This document shows, piece by piece, positions 22,777 to 33,927 of a DNA stretch of 64,000 bases. A model generated the notes under the pieces. That model had not been told where the DNA came from, searched no databases, and worked only from the letters and a program-made list of their open reading frames with translations. The stretch lies in assembly GCA_023055425.1 (NCBI GenBank), contig JALGPY010000009.1:18497775-18561774 (forward strand), read 5' to 3'. Positions within the stretch are counted from its first letter, which is position 1, and every line of letters starts with the position of its first letter. Position numbers and translations under genes: made by a program. The DNA is from Linanthus parryae (Eukaryota; Streptophyta; Magnoliopsida; Ericales; Polemoniaceae).

Positions 22777-23853
22777 CCACTCCGTCTCACCTCTTTCTTC
22801 CCAATTTCCATTTTGGGATGTCCCACCTCTTTCTTCCCATTTCCTTTTTTGGTAACCTTAAACAACCCAAAAGTCTAAATTACCCTCTGAAATAAAACTC
22901 TACCACTTGCTTTTTCAACTCCGCCCTATCCATTTACCAATTACTCTCTCAAATAAATCATCTCATCTCACAAGTCACTGGAAACCACACAACACTAGAA
23001 CAGAGACAAAGATAAGGGAGAGAGAGAGAGAGATGGGTTAGAGAGAGAGAGAGTTAGAGGCGACGGACGGAGGTGATGGTGGCCTCCGAGCCTCACGCCA
23101 TCGGAACGACGACGTGGGGAGTTCGATCTCAGGCAGAGAAGGGCGACCCGGCGGTGGGTTCTTCCTCTTCCAGATCCGAACGACGATGTGGTGGCGGCCT
23201 TTCAGCCTCACTGGCGGAGAGAGAGGACGATGGTGGCTTCTTCTGGCGGCAACCCAGGTACAGTCGTACAGATCTACTCTCTCTCTCTCTCTCAGTTTGC
23301 TTCTCTACTTTCTTCTTCGTAGAAAGAGATAGATTTTGACTCCGGTACGAAGATATTGACTCCGGTGGCGGTCGAAGACGCCGACGAGAGAGTGTTGACC
23401 GACGGCTTCTGCTCAGATCAGGGCCATGGAGGCGATAAGAACCTAGCGGCGAAACCCATCCTTTGTAGTGGCGTGATGACCCCGACGGTGGTGGAGGTCT
23501 TCACCTTCGCAGATTTGGTCCTCCTCATCCTTCTCCTCCTTCTCATTCTTCCTCCTCTAGCTTCAATCTGTAATGATATTAATAGAATTCTTCCTCCTCT
23601 TTTGATTTTCTGTCTGTAGATCTGAAATTGGATATGTATTTTTGTTTCTGGTGGTATTTGTGGCGGAATGATGGCTGGTGGGTGGTGTGGCTGGTGGTGG
23701 TGTTAGTGTTGGTAATGGCAGGTGGTGGTGGTGTTAGGAAAGGCATGATTTTTAGTCAATCTGTGAAAAGGCAGGGGCATTTTAGTCTTTTCTGTCCCAA
23801 CTCTTAATCCAAAAGCCCAGCCGCCATGGGAAGAAAGAGCTGGGACGGAGTGG
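22777..23853. mobile_element. Stowaway/mariner-like non-autonomous element, 1.08 kb
   Basis: The left end CCACTCCGTCTCACCTCTTT and the right end, read on the other strand, CCACTCCGTCCCAGCTCTTT are near-perfect inverted repeats of about 28 bases. TA dinucleotides flank both ends (22775-22776, 23854-23855), the mark of Tc1/mariner insertion. The interior has GA and CT runs and a GC-rich stretch (23050-23540) but no transposase motif. Its ORFs (for example 23073-23339) have the composition of leader sequence and I do not call them genes. It shares its terminal repeat with the MITE at 46623-46879. Confidence 0.75.
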
Positions 23854-24220
23854 TAGTAATCAATAATAGGCTAAATATGATTATTATTTTTTTAGAAAAA
23901 GGCTAAATATGATTTAACCTCACGTGATATTATGTCAGGGCACGTTTGATGTCGGGATTTAAAATTTGGGGGTACAGGGGACCCTACAGTATTATAGGGT
24001 GTATAGATATTAAGGGAGTATTAAATTATATAGGGAGGACTATGTAACATGTTTGTTTGCACCAGTATTAATAAGGGTATTAAGACTTTAGTATTCAATC
24101 CCGCATACATGGTGGAATTAGATTTTAGGCATATAGGGGGTATAGATAATAAGGGGGGATTGAATCTGTAACACCCCCCAAAACAACCAAGCCGGAAGCC
24201 CGGGGATGTCACTCCGTACC

Positions 24221-25826
24221 TGATGCGCAAACTAACGTGCTATCGCAAGTGTACGAATCTCGTAGTACCGGGTGCAATTAGACTCGGATTATCGTTCCCA
24301 CGAGGACTGTTTCGGGTTTACTCAAGTTGTCAGTTTCGGTTTCCCAAGAGTAGTAACCAGGAGGAGTAGGTTGTGATTATAGTGACTAAACTAAAAACAG
24401 GATTTAAAACTGTAAATATTTTTGTGACGTTTTCTGAAATAAGCTGATTTTGTTGTAACGATAATAGATGAAGACTAGGTTCCAGGATCCCCTAGGGTTT
24501 CTACAGATTTCAGTTTTACGTTCGTTTATGAAAACACTCAGCAGTTTCGGTATCTGTGCAACGTACCAGTTGTGCAGTGACTTTTCAGCTTCCACACGTA
24601 ATCCCGATCCTGCAGACTTTCGGATTCTTGTTAAGCTGCCTAAGTCTGCAGTCTCGGTCTTATCCTGTTAGGGTTTCTAACCTGTCCGAATGGCCCGGGT
24701 CAAATTCTCTAACAGTTGGTCTCACGTTTTTCTATGCTAGCCCTATCTCCCTTTCTCTGGTCGGTCTATCAGGGTAAGGTACTAAATCCCGGTTTTTCTT
24801 CCTAACCCTAACTTGACGTTTTCACCTACAAGCTCGGGTCTATAGCAATCCTGGGTGATCAATCCTATCATGCATATACGATAATAATCAAACCAGAATA
24901 ACAGATACAACTTGCTGAATTAAGACAATCATCATGAATCCATAAACGTAGTAATCATAAAATCTGAGTACGAAACCCTAGGTTCACCGAGAACCTAGGT
25001 GAAAAGTTTAGCTACGACTAGACATAGTACAGAACGCAGTTTCTGAATATAAAGAGAGAGAACGAAATCAAACTAAGTCTTCAAATCTCGAATCGCGCTT
25101 TCGTGCTCTCCGTGAATGCTCTGACTTGGCCTTCGGGTGTGCTGTGAATTGTGCTGTGTCTTTCGTGTATCCCTCAAAACGAGTCTGGACGAGTCTTTAA
25201 ATAGTGCTGTTTTCTGAAAACGCTTGTGCTCGAAATTACGGAATATGCCATCGGTCCACCGTCTTTGTCAAAAAGTCAAAACTGGCTGCGTATATACGCA
25301 GGGGTTGCGTATATACGCAACCAGGCCCAACCAAGATCCCCCCACCTCCCCACTGCCTGCGTATATACGCAGGTGCTGCGTATATACGCAGGGCCTGCGT
25401 ATATACGCAGGCCGTGGGGTAGGTGGGGCCCACGTGGTCCTCTGGTGGGCCAGGACTGGTCCCCTGGGTCCCACTCTTCTTCCTGACGCTCCCGGCTTGC
25501 CTCTTCGGTGTACTTCTGCTTTTCCGTGTTTCCGTCGTGTCCCGGTCTTGTGCACGTTTCCCGAGACGGTCCCGGCTTGGTCCCGGCACGCTTCCCGATG
25601 CACCTCCCGAACCTGTTCCTGAAAAGGCAACACGAACGAACACCCGCGATCATATCCAAATATAGCAAGAAATGAGCAGAAATAAGCAGAAATCCAGCAA
25701 GTATGAATAAACGTCTCGTTCTAGATTCCCGGGGCATTCTAAGGCGTTTTCCGGCAAAAACCGCTAATTCCGACACAAATACTCGTGAAATCAGGCTAAA
25801 AGATAACCCCTAATTGGGCGTTATCA
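24221..25826 (-). repeat. 3' LTR of the Athila element
   Basis: 1606 bases, near-identical to 36254-37859; visible differences lie near 24651, 25085, 25120 and 25401. It contains five copies of a 16-bp palindrome (25286-25410) and a TATTTAAA box (25203-25196 on the minus strand) downstream of them. Confidence 0.93.
25286..25410. promoter_or_regulatory. Cluster of five 16-bp palindromes in LTR U3
   Basis: Copies lie at 25286-25301, 25305-25320, 25357-25372, 25376-25391 and 25395-25410. Four read CTGCGTATATACGCAG and one TTGCGTATATACGCAA; every one is a perfect palindrome. Neighbouring copies are 19 bp apart start to start. They lie 83-214 bp upstream of the TATA-like box of the minus-strand LTR, where enhancer or repressor sites would act. 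Any two copies can also pair with each other as a 16-bp hairpin in single-stranded form. The twin cluster in the other LTR is 37319-37443. Confidence 0.85.
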
Positions 25827-27734
25827 AATACCCCCGCACTAAACATTGCTCGTCCCGAGCAATCCTGCCAACTCTAGTCCTGCAGTTCTGTCCTCGTGAC
25901 TGACTCTGTACATACCCTACCGTTGCATACACTTTCGACCCGAACCTTTCAACCGGACGACTCGATAGAAAAACTGACTCAGATAGAATATACACAGACT
26001 CAAACGACTCAAAACAGACTAGTGACAAAAATATTTTTGGCGAGATCGGGCAACCTCAAAAACAGAAACAGTGTGTCCTCGTGATCTCATCCTTTTCAGA
26101 ATTTACTTCCCTGCAAGCGATCGGTAAGTCTGAACAGATTTATATGGTGGATTTAAGCACTGGACCGAAGTACTATTACTTTGGTTATCAAACTGAGCAA
26201 ATCCCTAGCTAACTTACCATCCGAGCTGTTTCCGAAAGGATCTATGTCTACTCAGGTAGGATAGATATATGTATCAAGGTACGGCCTAATCCTACATGTT
26301 ATGACATTCTCACAATTTACCAAACTCACACCCCTCACCGAGATTCCGAAAAACTGCCCGAAACACCTAAGTTCCTGCTTTCCCAATTCTCCTGTCCCCC
26401 GGTGTCTCTTCGCCGTGCTCGCGGCCACAAATGTGAAGCGGTGCAAAACGTCTCGAAAATTGTGCCACTCACTCAGCTTTTTATTTAAACAACAAAAACA
26501 CAAAACAAACTAAAAACTAGATCATAATAATTTTTCTCTTTTTTTTTTCTTTTTCTTTTTTTTTTTTTTAACACAACCATATATACATACGCACACGAAT
26601 ATCAACAATGCTAAACTGACTAAAGCTGAGTGAGTGAAAATAAATCTCTGTCGTGGGGTACGTAAAATGTCCTCATGTGAAGTACCCCCACACTAATCCT
26701 GAAGCGCTGATCCTGTAGTCGAAATAATACCGTGCAGTCCCACCGAACCTCCTCATCACCAAAGATGTAGAAAAACGGCACAACCACCAATTGACCCTAC
26801 AACCCCCCGGAACCCCGGTTTGTGCGAAAGATGCTCGCACGCGACTAACTCCTCCTGTGGTCACTATGTAGTGAAGTGATCCACCTCCGCAAATTAATGC
26901 ACTGTCGCCTCTCACTCACCCTGTCCTTCCCTCGAAAAACGTGTCAAAACCGAAACTGTCCAAAACTGATATCTCATGAAGCTCCCCTATCTAAAACCTG
27001 TCCCCTACTCACTCCCTCCGTCATAACACGTAGAATAGCCAACTATCGACTGATGAGGTCTCAAAGAAGGCTGCCTAGGCTAAAGTGGCTACGAAGAAAG
27101 AGGGTAAATGGCTTCAAACGGGTTGACTAATTGGACCTAGGGGTAAGAAACAGGACGTGAGGTCCCTTGATAGCCAGTCACTCCACCGAAAATGCGATGA
27201 CCGTGACGGCGCCCGTGGGCGGGTTGTCGACTACCTATGTGACGGTGGTGTAGCAACTAGTCGGATTTTTCGCTCAGTCGATAACTACTTGCGGATTCCA
27301 AAGGTCACTGGCTCTCACCTATCTACTATACCTCGGTGCAAGTTTTCTTTTCTTTCAAAGGATTCAAACTCAATTTCTTCACTGTTTTCGTTATCTCGAT
27401 TGCCCTTTCTCAAAATTTTCTGATTTTAAACTTTTTTTTTTTTTTTGAAAAGTAATTTATACTTGCTGTTTGCGTATATACGCAGGTCCTGCGTATATAC
27501 CCAACCAGCAGCATAAAAAATTTTTTAATTTTTCAATTTTTTTTTTTTTTTTTTTTTTTAAATTATATACAATGCATGGCTAGAATAATTATGGTGGGTT
27601 GACTCAAATAAAGAAAATATGCTGACTCAAAAATAAAAATAAAAATAAAAATAAATACGAAAAAACGTGCAGACCGGGTTAATGCAGACACGACTACCAC
27701 CCCCCCACTAAGAGGTGGCATGCCCTCATGGCAC
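25827..27734. other. Athila 3' spacer between the third ORF and the 3' LTR
   Basis: No conserved coding sequence. The 3' end carries the purine tract for plus-strand priming (GTGCGGGGGTATT on the minus strand, next to 25827). Two further palindrome copies occur at 27470-27485 and 27489-27504, the second imperfect. Poly(T)/poly(A) runs and a TAAAAA-type microsatellite lie at 27540-27655. Confidence 0.6.
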
Positions 27735-29576
27735 TCACTCGTCCGGAAAAAATGTCGGGTCGGACCCGGTCTCGGACGTACCGGAAATGCTACCCGGTGA
27801 GCTGCTCTCTGAATCAGTCCTAAATACCGGCTGGCGTGCCCGTGTACGGGGCCAGTAATCCGAGGACTGCGACTCGGACCCAGTCCAACTGCTAGGTGGC
27901 TGGGACCGCAAAGTCGTCCTGCCACTGGACTGCTGGTGAGAACGGGCCCCAGTCTGCTGGGGACGGGTCCCAGTCTGTCGGGTACGGGTCCCAGCCTGAC
28001 GACCCGGAGGCTGCCGGGATCGTGTCCCAGGCTGCCGTCTCTCCTGTCTGGCAGGTGGCGGTGATGGCTGAGTCGGTGGTGGTGGCTGGGTCGGGGGTGG
28101 CGGAGCAGACGTGTACTCGCTAGAGTCCCCGTCATCCGACCATCCCTCGGTAAAGCTACTGGAGTAGGTGGGTGGAAAATACAGCGGTAGTGGCGGGTCT
28201 CGGCCTGCGTGCCGAGCCGCATCCCGCTGCTCCTCTCGAATACTCGCTAGGGCAGCCTGGGTGTCCTTGGTGACCTTCCGCTGAGTCCGGCGGACATGCG
28301 TCACCGCTCTCCAGATCTTGCCCACTCCCTCTAACACCTTCTCTCCAATGGACTTGCGTCCACCCCGACACCCCTCAAATCTCTCATCCACTCTGGGCAG
28401 TCTACGGGGCGGGGCCGGTCTAGCTCGTGGGGTCGGGTTGGCCCGTGGGGCCGGGCTCTCTCTCTCATGGGCAGGCTGAGGCTGGGCATTCCTCTCAGTC
28501 CCCTGCCTACTCGACTCGGGGCGCTCGCTCTCTCGAGAAGTACGGCATCGCCGGAGTCCGGCCGGTGCCTGGCGACTGACTGGTCGCTCCTGAGTCGAAC
28601 GCCTCCTAGGGGCAGGGGCAGGGGCAGGTGCAGGTGCCGGGTCCTCCTCCATAAAGTCGTCATCCTCATCGAGGTCAACAACTGGCGGAGGCGGGCCCGG
28701 GTGACGAGTAATAAGCTTCCTATAAGGCCGGAGCAAAGGAGGTGCTAAGTCACCCTGTAAATCATCCATCGGAACCTCGTACTCCCGTGCAAGTTTGGCA
28801 ATGAGGTTGGCGTACCCCAATCCCTTCTTGCTACCGGTGCAGTTCCGCTCCATCATATACACCCAAATCCGACGAGGAATGTCCACGTCTCGTCCCAGCA
28901 CAAGGCAATAGACTAAGAGTACGTACTCGAAGTCAAGGTAGGTGAAGTGTTTAATACCTACAACCCTGTTCACTACCCACTCGGCCCACCACCGTGGCGG
29001 GCCGGCAATAAAACGAGAATGCAATTTCTTGCCTATCTCGCCTGGCCCCTCTCTCTCGAAATGGGCACCCGGGTGCCCCCCAGTCACAACCCGCAAAAGC
29101 TCAGCATCGCTCGGCGGGTAGTCAGCACACTCGGCATATGCGCACGAGATGTGACGCATCGGAATCTGATATGCTTGGCGGATGGTATCCGCCGTGAGCA
29201 ATATAAACGTACGCCTCATATAGACCCAACGGACATCCCCATTGGCTTCCCCCTCCCCCCTGCACATGAGGTTCGCGTAGAACTCACGCACCAAGTCAGT
29301 ATCGGACAAGTCCGGGAACCCCGCTAGGGACGTCCCGAAAATGTCCGGTCGACTCGCATAGGCGGCCATCTCTGGCGGCATGTAAGTATGGTCGACCTCA
29401 AACTTATAGTCTACGGGAATGCTATGACTCATTTTGGTCGCCGTCATAAAGTAAAATTGGGCGTGGTAGCTAACGAACCTAAAAATGTCAAATAGCAAAG
29501 GGGTAAGCTCTTCCGGCTCATAATCCGTAGGGATGTCATCTCGGTTATGGTCTAAGATGGGCACATGAAACTCCAT
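27735..29576 (-). CDS. Athila third ORF (613 aa, plant retrotransposon ORF3-like)
   Basis: An intact frame in the position of the Athila env-like ORF. Residues of about 80-290 resemble the widespread 'putative plant transposon protein' domain: LVREFYANLMCRG, then RWWAEWVVNRVV, FEYVLLVYCLVLGRDVDI and KKGLGYANLIAKLAREYEV. An acidic patch (DLDEDDDFMEED) and Ala-Pro repeats come next, and the C-terminal half is a basic, Pro/Arg/Thr-rich low-complexity tail. I see no signal peptide or membrane segment, so an envelope role is not supported by sequence. Function unknown; retention of a full frame while gag-pol is broken is notable. It starts at the first ATG after a spacer of over 1 kb. Confidence 0.8.
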   Translation of the reverse strand: MEFHVPILDHNRDDIPTDYEPEELTPLLFDIFRFVSYHAQFYFMTATKMSHSIPVDYKFEVDHTYMPPEMAAYASRPDIFGTSLAGFPDLSDTDLVREFYANLMCRGEGEANGDVRWVYMRRTFILLTADTIRQAYQIPMRHISCAYAECADYPPSDAELLRVVTGGHPGAHFEREGPGEIGKKLHSRFIAGPPRWWAEWVVNRVVGIKHFTYLDFEYVLLVYCLVLGRDVDIPRRIWVYMMERNCTGSKKGLGYANLIAKLAREYEVPMDDLQGDLAPPLLRPYRKLITRHPGPPPPVVDLDEDDDFMEEDPAPAPAPAPAPRRRSTQERPVSRQAPAGLRRCRTSRESERPESSRQGTERNAQPQPAHERESPAPRANPTPRARPAPPRRLPRVDERFEGCRGGRKSIGEKVLEGVGKIWRAVTHVRRTQRKVTKDTQAALASIREEQRDAARHAGRDPPLPLYFPPTYSSSFTEGWSDDGDSSEYTSAPPPPTQPPPPTQPSPPPARQERRQPGTRSRQPPGRQAGTRTRQTGTRPQQTGARSHQQSSGRTTLRSQPPSSWTGSESQSSDYWPRTRARQPVFRTDSESSSPGSISGTSETGSDPTFFPDE

Positions 29577-30700
29577 AACAGCCTAAAATCTCGAAAAACG
29601 CGTCGACTCGGGAAATAGAGCAAAACGTGAAACGTGCACAAAATTAGTGTGTCGCAATAGGTAATCCACCTAAGATCTACCAGAGGTCCACACGGCAAGT
29701 GCCGCTCCAAATGCAAAATTACCGAAAAACGGGCCCGGCTACGGGCCGTGCCAAAACGGAAAATAAAGCGAGGGATGAGATTTTCGACCTTCCCTAAACA
29801 GGGGTGAAGACCGGAGATTCTGCCCGGAAAGTCGCCGGAAAACCGCCGGTGGTCGCCGGAAAAGTCGCCGGAAAAGTCAACTGTCCGGAATTGAATTCCG
29901 AGCCCACCAAATCGAAGCCCTCGATCTCCTCGTTCACGTTCCCTTCTACGGATTTTGCAAGTTCTTGCTCTAACACCTCCGAATCTGCACTTTTCTTCAA
30001 GAACACCTCACTTTTTGATGGAACTTGCTCTCTCGATTTTCACTTGTTTCTGGATTTGGATGGATGAATCTTGCTCCTTGCGACGAGGGGATTCCAGAAA
30101 TGTGCCCGGAATTTGATTTGGAGGTCCGAGTCAAAAAATGTGTTCTTCAAGTGAGAGCAAATGGAGGTAGAGAGAGAAAGGGAGGTGCCAACAATGGCAA
30201 CCCGTCCCCCCCCCCTTGGATATGACCTAATTTGGTCGAAATGACCAAAATACCCCCGGGGTTTTGAAAAATTTTCAAATTTTTTTTTTCTTTTCTTTCC
30301 TGTTTACGTATATACGCAGTACTGCGTATATACCCAACCAGAAAACAACAAAAAAAAACAAAAAAATTTCACTTTTGCCCCCACGGGTTGCGTATATACG
30401 CAGGGGCTGCGTATATACGCAGCCCGAGGGCAAAAATGGAATTTTTCAATTTTTTTTTTTTTTTTTTTTCAAAATTCCTCTCTCCCCCTGGTTTCCCGGT
30501 CTTGGCTGTTTTGGATGTTTCTGTTTCTGCACACTTTCAAATTCAACGTTAAAAACCCGCTCATCTCACCTCTCTCGAAAATTCAGAACTGACATACTAA
30601 CGTAATAACTAATAAGACTAAATAAATAAACGATAAATTTTGGGTTGCCTCCCAAACAGCGCCTTGTGATTTACGGTCGACGGCCCGACCTTGTTACCTC
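29577..30700. promoter_or_regulatory. Spacer between pol and ORF3 with four palindrome copies
   Basis: No conserved coding sequence. Copies or near-copies of the LTR palindrome occur in two pairs: 30304-30319 with 30322-30337, and 30388-30403 with 30407-30422. They lie about 730-850 bp upstream of the ORF3 start in the direction of transcription. A conserved GCGCTGTTTGGGAGGCAACC motif (minus strand, about 30665-30645), also seen at 41973-41994, lies just after pol. The palindromes could mark an internal promoter for ORF3, but no TATA box is evident. Confidence 0.5.
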
Positions 30701-33475
30701 TTACGGGTCATCAAAATAGACCGGGTCTATTTTGACGACTTCGGCGGTCTCGAGATACGGCTTGATCCGGTTCCCGTTCACCCTGAAACTGGAGTTGTCT
30801 TTTGGATTTTCCAGCTCGAATGCTCCCCAGGCAAAAATCTGCTTGATGATGAACGGTCCCGACCAACAAGACCTCAGCTTCCCCGGAAAGAACCTCATCC
30901 GGGTATTGTAGAGAAGCACTTTGTCGCCTTCATTAAACTGCTTTGGCGTGATACGGTGATCATGCCACTTCTTTGTCTTCTCTTTGTAAATTTTGGCGCT
31001 CTCGAAAGCCGTTCTGCGGAATTCTTCCAATTCCAGCAGTGCCATCTTCCTCTTATCCCCTGCTAGGTTCTGGTCCAAGTTCAGCAGTTTGATGGCCCAA
31101 TACGCCTTGTGCTCCAGTTCCACCGGTAAGTGGCACGCTTTCCCAAAAACGAGCTGGTACGGTGACATTCCCAGCGGTGTTTTGAAAGCTGTCCTGTAGG
31201 CCCAAAGCGCATCGTCTAGTCTGACTGACCAATCCTTTCGGCCGAGATTCACTGTTTTCTCGAGTATGCTCTTGATCTCTCGATTTGACACCTCGGCTTG
31301 CCCGTTCGTCTGCGGATGGTAAGGTAACGAGACTTTATGAACTGACACGCCGTACTGTTTCAGAACTTTCGCAAAGACTCGATTGATGAAGTGAGAGCCC
31401 TCGTCGCTGATCATTGCCCTGGGAGTCCCGAAACGAGTGAAAACGTTGCGTTTCAGAAAACGCTCAACGGTAGCTGCATCGTTTTTCTGACACGCGATCG
31501 CCTCGATCCACTTTGTCACATAATCTACTGCCAGCAGAATGTAAAGATTCCCCACCGAAGACGGGAACGGACCCATGAAGTCAATCCCCCAGACATCGAA
31601 TGGTTCCACCTCCTGCCACACGGTCATCGGCATCTCGTCCCGGTGTGACGTGTTTCCTGTCCTCTGGCACCTATCGCATCCCTGCACATAGTCGTGACAA
31701 TCTTTGAAGATTGTCGGCCAGAAAAAACCGGACTGCAGTATTTTATGCGCTGTTCGCGTTCCCCCAAAATGACCCCCACACTGTGATGAGTGGCAGTGTC
31801 GGATCACGTTCCAGGCCTCGTGGGTCGGGATACACCTTATCAGGATGTTGTCGGCCCCCTGTTTGAACAAGTACGGGTCGTCCCAGAAATACTGTCGACT
31901 TTCGGCAATGAACTTTTTCCGCTGCGACGGGGTGAGATCCTCGGGAAGCGTGCCAGTTACCAAATAATTGGCTATGGCATAGTACCATGGTCTCCCGATC
32001 TTGACTGCCATGATGTGCTCGTCCGGGAAGTTTTCCTTGATCGGCACCGGGTCCACCTTCACGTTCTCAAGTCTGGATAGGTGATCCGCTACCACGTTCT
32101 CAACACCCTTCTTGTCCCGAATTTCCACATCGAATTCCTGCATCAGTAGTACCCACCTCAACAGTCTCGGTTTTGCGTCCTTCTTGTCCAGCAGGTATTT
32201 CAGGGCACTATGGTCGGTAAAAACGATAACTTTTGACCCGACCAAATAGGGCCTTAATTTGTCCAGTGCATACACCACGGCCAGCAGTTCCTTTTCTGTC
32301 GTGCCATAGTTGAGCTGAGCATCGTTGAGTACCCGGCTCGCATAATAAATGACGTGGCATACCTTATCCTTCCGCTGTCCCAAAACTGTCCCGACTGCAT
32401 AGTCGCTGGCGTCACACATCAGCTCAAACGGGAGTGACCAATCTGGCGTGGTTATAACCGGGGCTGTGGTCAGCTTCTCTTTCAAGTGGTCAAAAGCTTG
32501 CCGACATGCTGCATCGAAATCAAAGGGTACGTCTTTTCCGAGTAACGCGCAAAGTGGCTTTGTGATCTTGGAAAAGTCCTTGATGAATCTTCGGTAAAAT
32601 CCTGCATGTCCCAGAAAACTTTTGATCGCCTTTACGTTCGTCGGGTATGGAAGCTGCTTTATCACCTCGATCTTAGCCCTGTCCACCTCGAGTCCCTTGC
32701 TGGAAATTCTGTGACCCAGCACGATCCCCTCGGTGACCATAAAGTGACACTTCTCCCAATTGAGCACCAAATTTGCCTTCTTGCATCGGATCAGAACCTG
32801 GCCCAAATGGAACAGGCAGTCATCGAAACTGTCCCCGAAGAGTGAAAAGTCGTCCATGAACACCTCCAGATTTTTCTCGATCATGTCGGAAAAAATTGCC
32901 ATCATACATCTCTGAAACGTGGCAGGGGCGTTACACAGCCCGAACGGCATGCGCCGAAACGCGAACGTACCGTACGGGCAGGTAAACGTCGTCTTTTCCT
33001 GATCTTCCGGGGCTATGCAAATCTGGTTGTACCCGGAGTACCCGTCCAGAAAACAGTAGTAGGCATGATGGGCGAGCCGGTCCAGCATCTGGTCCATGAA
33101 TGGCAGCGGGAAGTGGTCCTTCAATGTTGCATCGTTTAGCCTCCGATAGTCCATGCAGATCCGCCAGCCCGTAACGGTGCGCTGCGCAATCTGCTCCTGA
33201 TCATTATTCTGCACCACCGTAATACCCCCCTTTTTGGGCACGCACTGGACCGGGCTGATCCAAGTGCTGTCTGATATGGGGTAGATGATTCCTGCTTCCA
33301 GCCACTTCATGACCTCTTTTCGCACAACGTCCTTCATGTTCGGGTTCAGTCTCCGCTGGGGCTGAATCACCGGTTTCTTGCCTTCTTCAATTCGGATCTT
33401 GTGCATGCAGTAGGCGGGACTGATCCCCTTGATATCTGCAATCGTCCAGGCGATTGCTTCCTTATGCTCTCGCAA
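30701..33475 (-). CDS. Athila RT-RNase H-integrase polyprotein (924 aa)
   Basis: An uninterrupted frame. Reverse transcriptase carries [20 protein letters not shown] and the catalytic FMDD at residues 206-209. RNase H follows ([18 protein letters not shown], then [11 protein letters not shown]). The integrase zinc finger spans [13 protein letters not shown] to CDRCQRTGN, and the DDE core shows [24 protein letters not shown] and [17 protein letters not shown]. All catalytic residues I can check are present. The ATG at 33475 is not the natural start: the same domain continues upstream in this frame to about 33530, where a 1-bp frameshift separates it from the protease-side frame. In the element this protein copies and inserts the DNA. 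Confidence 0.93.
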   Translation of the reverse strand: MREHKEAIAWTIADIKGISPAYCMHKIRIEEGKKPVIQPQRRLNPNMKDVVRKEVMKWLEAGIIYPISDSTWISPVQCVPKKGGITVVQNNDQEQIAQRTVTGWRICMDYRRLNDATLKDHFPLPFMDQMLDRLAHHAYYCFLDGYSGYNQICIAPEDQEKTTFTCPYGTFAFRRMPFGLCNAPATFQRCMMAIFSDMIEKNLEVFMDDFSLFGDSFDDCLFHLGQVLIRCKKANLVLNWEKCHFMVTEGIVLGHRISSKGLEVDRAKIEVIKQLPYPTNVKAIKSFLGHAGFYRRFIKDFSKITKPLCALLGKDVPFDFDAACRQAFDHLKEKLTTAPVITTPDWSLPFELMCDASDYAVGTVLGQRKDKVCHVIYYASRVLNDAQLNYGTTEKELLAVVYALDKLRPYLVGSKVIVFTDHSALKYLLDKKDAKPRLLRWVLLMQEFDVEIRDKKGVENVVADHLSRLENVKVDPVPIKENFPDEHIMAVKIGRPWYYAIANYLVTGTLPEDLTPSQRKKFIAESRQYFWDDPYLFKQGADNILIRCIPTHEAWNVIRHCHSSQCGGHFGGTRTAHKILQSGFFWPTIFKDCHDYVQGCDRCQRTGNTSHRDEMPMTVWQEVEPFDVWGIDFMGPFPSSVGNLYILLAVDYVTKWIEAIACQKNDAATVERFLKRNVFTRFGTPRAMISDEGSHFINRVFAKVLKQYGVSVHKVSLPYHPQTNGQAEVSNREIKSILEKTVNLGRKDWSVRLDDALWAYRTAFKTPLGMSPYQLVFGKACHLPVELEHKAYWAIKLLNLDQNLAGDKRKMALLELEEFRRTAFESAKIYKEKTKKWHDHRITPKQFNEGDKVLLYNTRMRFFPGKLRSCWSGPFIIKQIFAWGAFELENPKDNSSFRVNGNRIKPYLETAEVVKIDPVYFDDP

Positions 33476-33525
33476 TACTTCCAGCAGTTTCTGCTCCTGT
33501 TCCTGAGATAAACGAGACGAAACAA

Positions 33526-33927
33526 TTACGGGCAGAGTACTATTTCACCAATATACGCATACCTGAGATGGCTCGGGAGCGGTTTCAGCTCCAGTGCAGG
33601 TGGCTCCTTGAGTGACGGGACTAGAATCATCTTTTGCCCGCCGTCTTCGTCCCGGTGCAAAGTGGTCCAGTCCTCGGCTCTCATGGCGTGCTCGCACCGA
33701 GTCTTCTCCTTCTCTTCCCCGTACATGCTGTCAATCTCTTCCCACAATTGGTCCATCTCCTCGTTTTCCCAGCCTTCGTCCACCACGTCGATAGCAAAGA
33801 TGTCCTCGTGGTCGTAGTAATTTGGCAGTTGCAGATTTTTGAAAACGTTGAATTTCACTTTTTCCTCGTTAATCTGCATGGTCAGCTCCCCGCTCTTGCA
33901 GTTTATCATTGCTTCGCCCGTGGCCAA
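33526..33927 (-). pseudogene. Athila protease-RT linker segment, frame-displaced
   Basis: The segment continues the aspartic-protease side (ATGEAMINCKSGELTMQINE) and runs into the linker [14 protein letters not shown] that precedes RT in this family. It is out of frame with the gag-protease ORF on its right and with pol on its left, each consistent with one missing base (near 33935 and near 33540). The chain gag-protease-RT that family members make as one polyprotein is thus broken at both sides. Confidence 0.8.

Noticed and set aside
23073..23619. Possible small genes within the 1.08-kb Stowaway-like element
   Set aside because: Low-complexity GA/CT and GC-rich sequence, no conserved motif, and overlapping frames with equal claim.
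25286..25410. CRISPR-like array of spaced repeats
   Set aside because: Repeats are palindromes with 3-bp gaps and no unique spacers of 25-40 bp; the site is an LTR in a plant genome.
25204..25776. Several overlapping ORFs in all frames with AYIRR, CVYTQ and LRIYA repeats
   Set aside because: These are translations of the palindrome repeats within a non-coding LTR, and they recur identically at 37237-37809.
27563..28222. 219-codon ORF on the minus strand
   Set aside because: It overlaps the C-terminal half of ORF3 in another frame, and its Arg/Pro/His-rich composition is the shadow of that GC-rich repeat.
27735..29576. Envelope protein from ORF3
   Set aside because: No signal peptide or transmembrane stretch is visible; the recognisable part is the plant-transposon ORF3-type domain.
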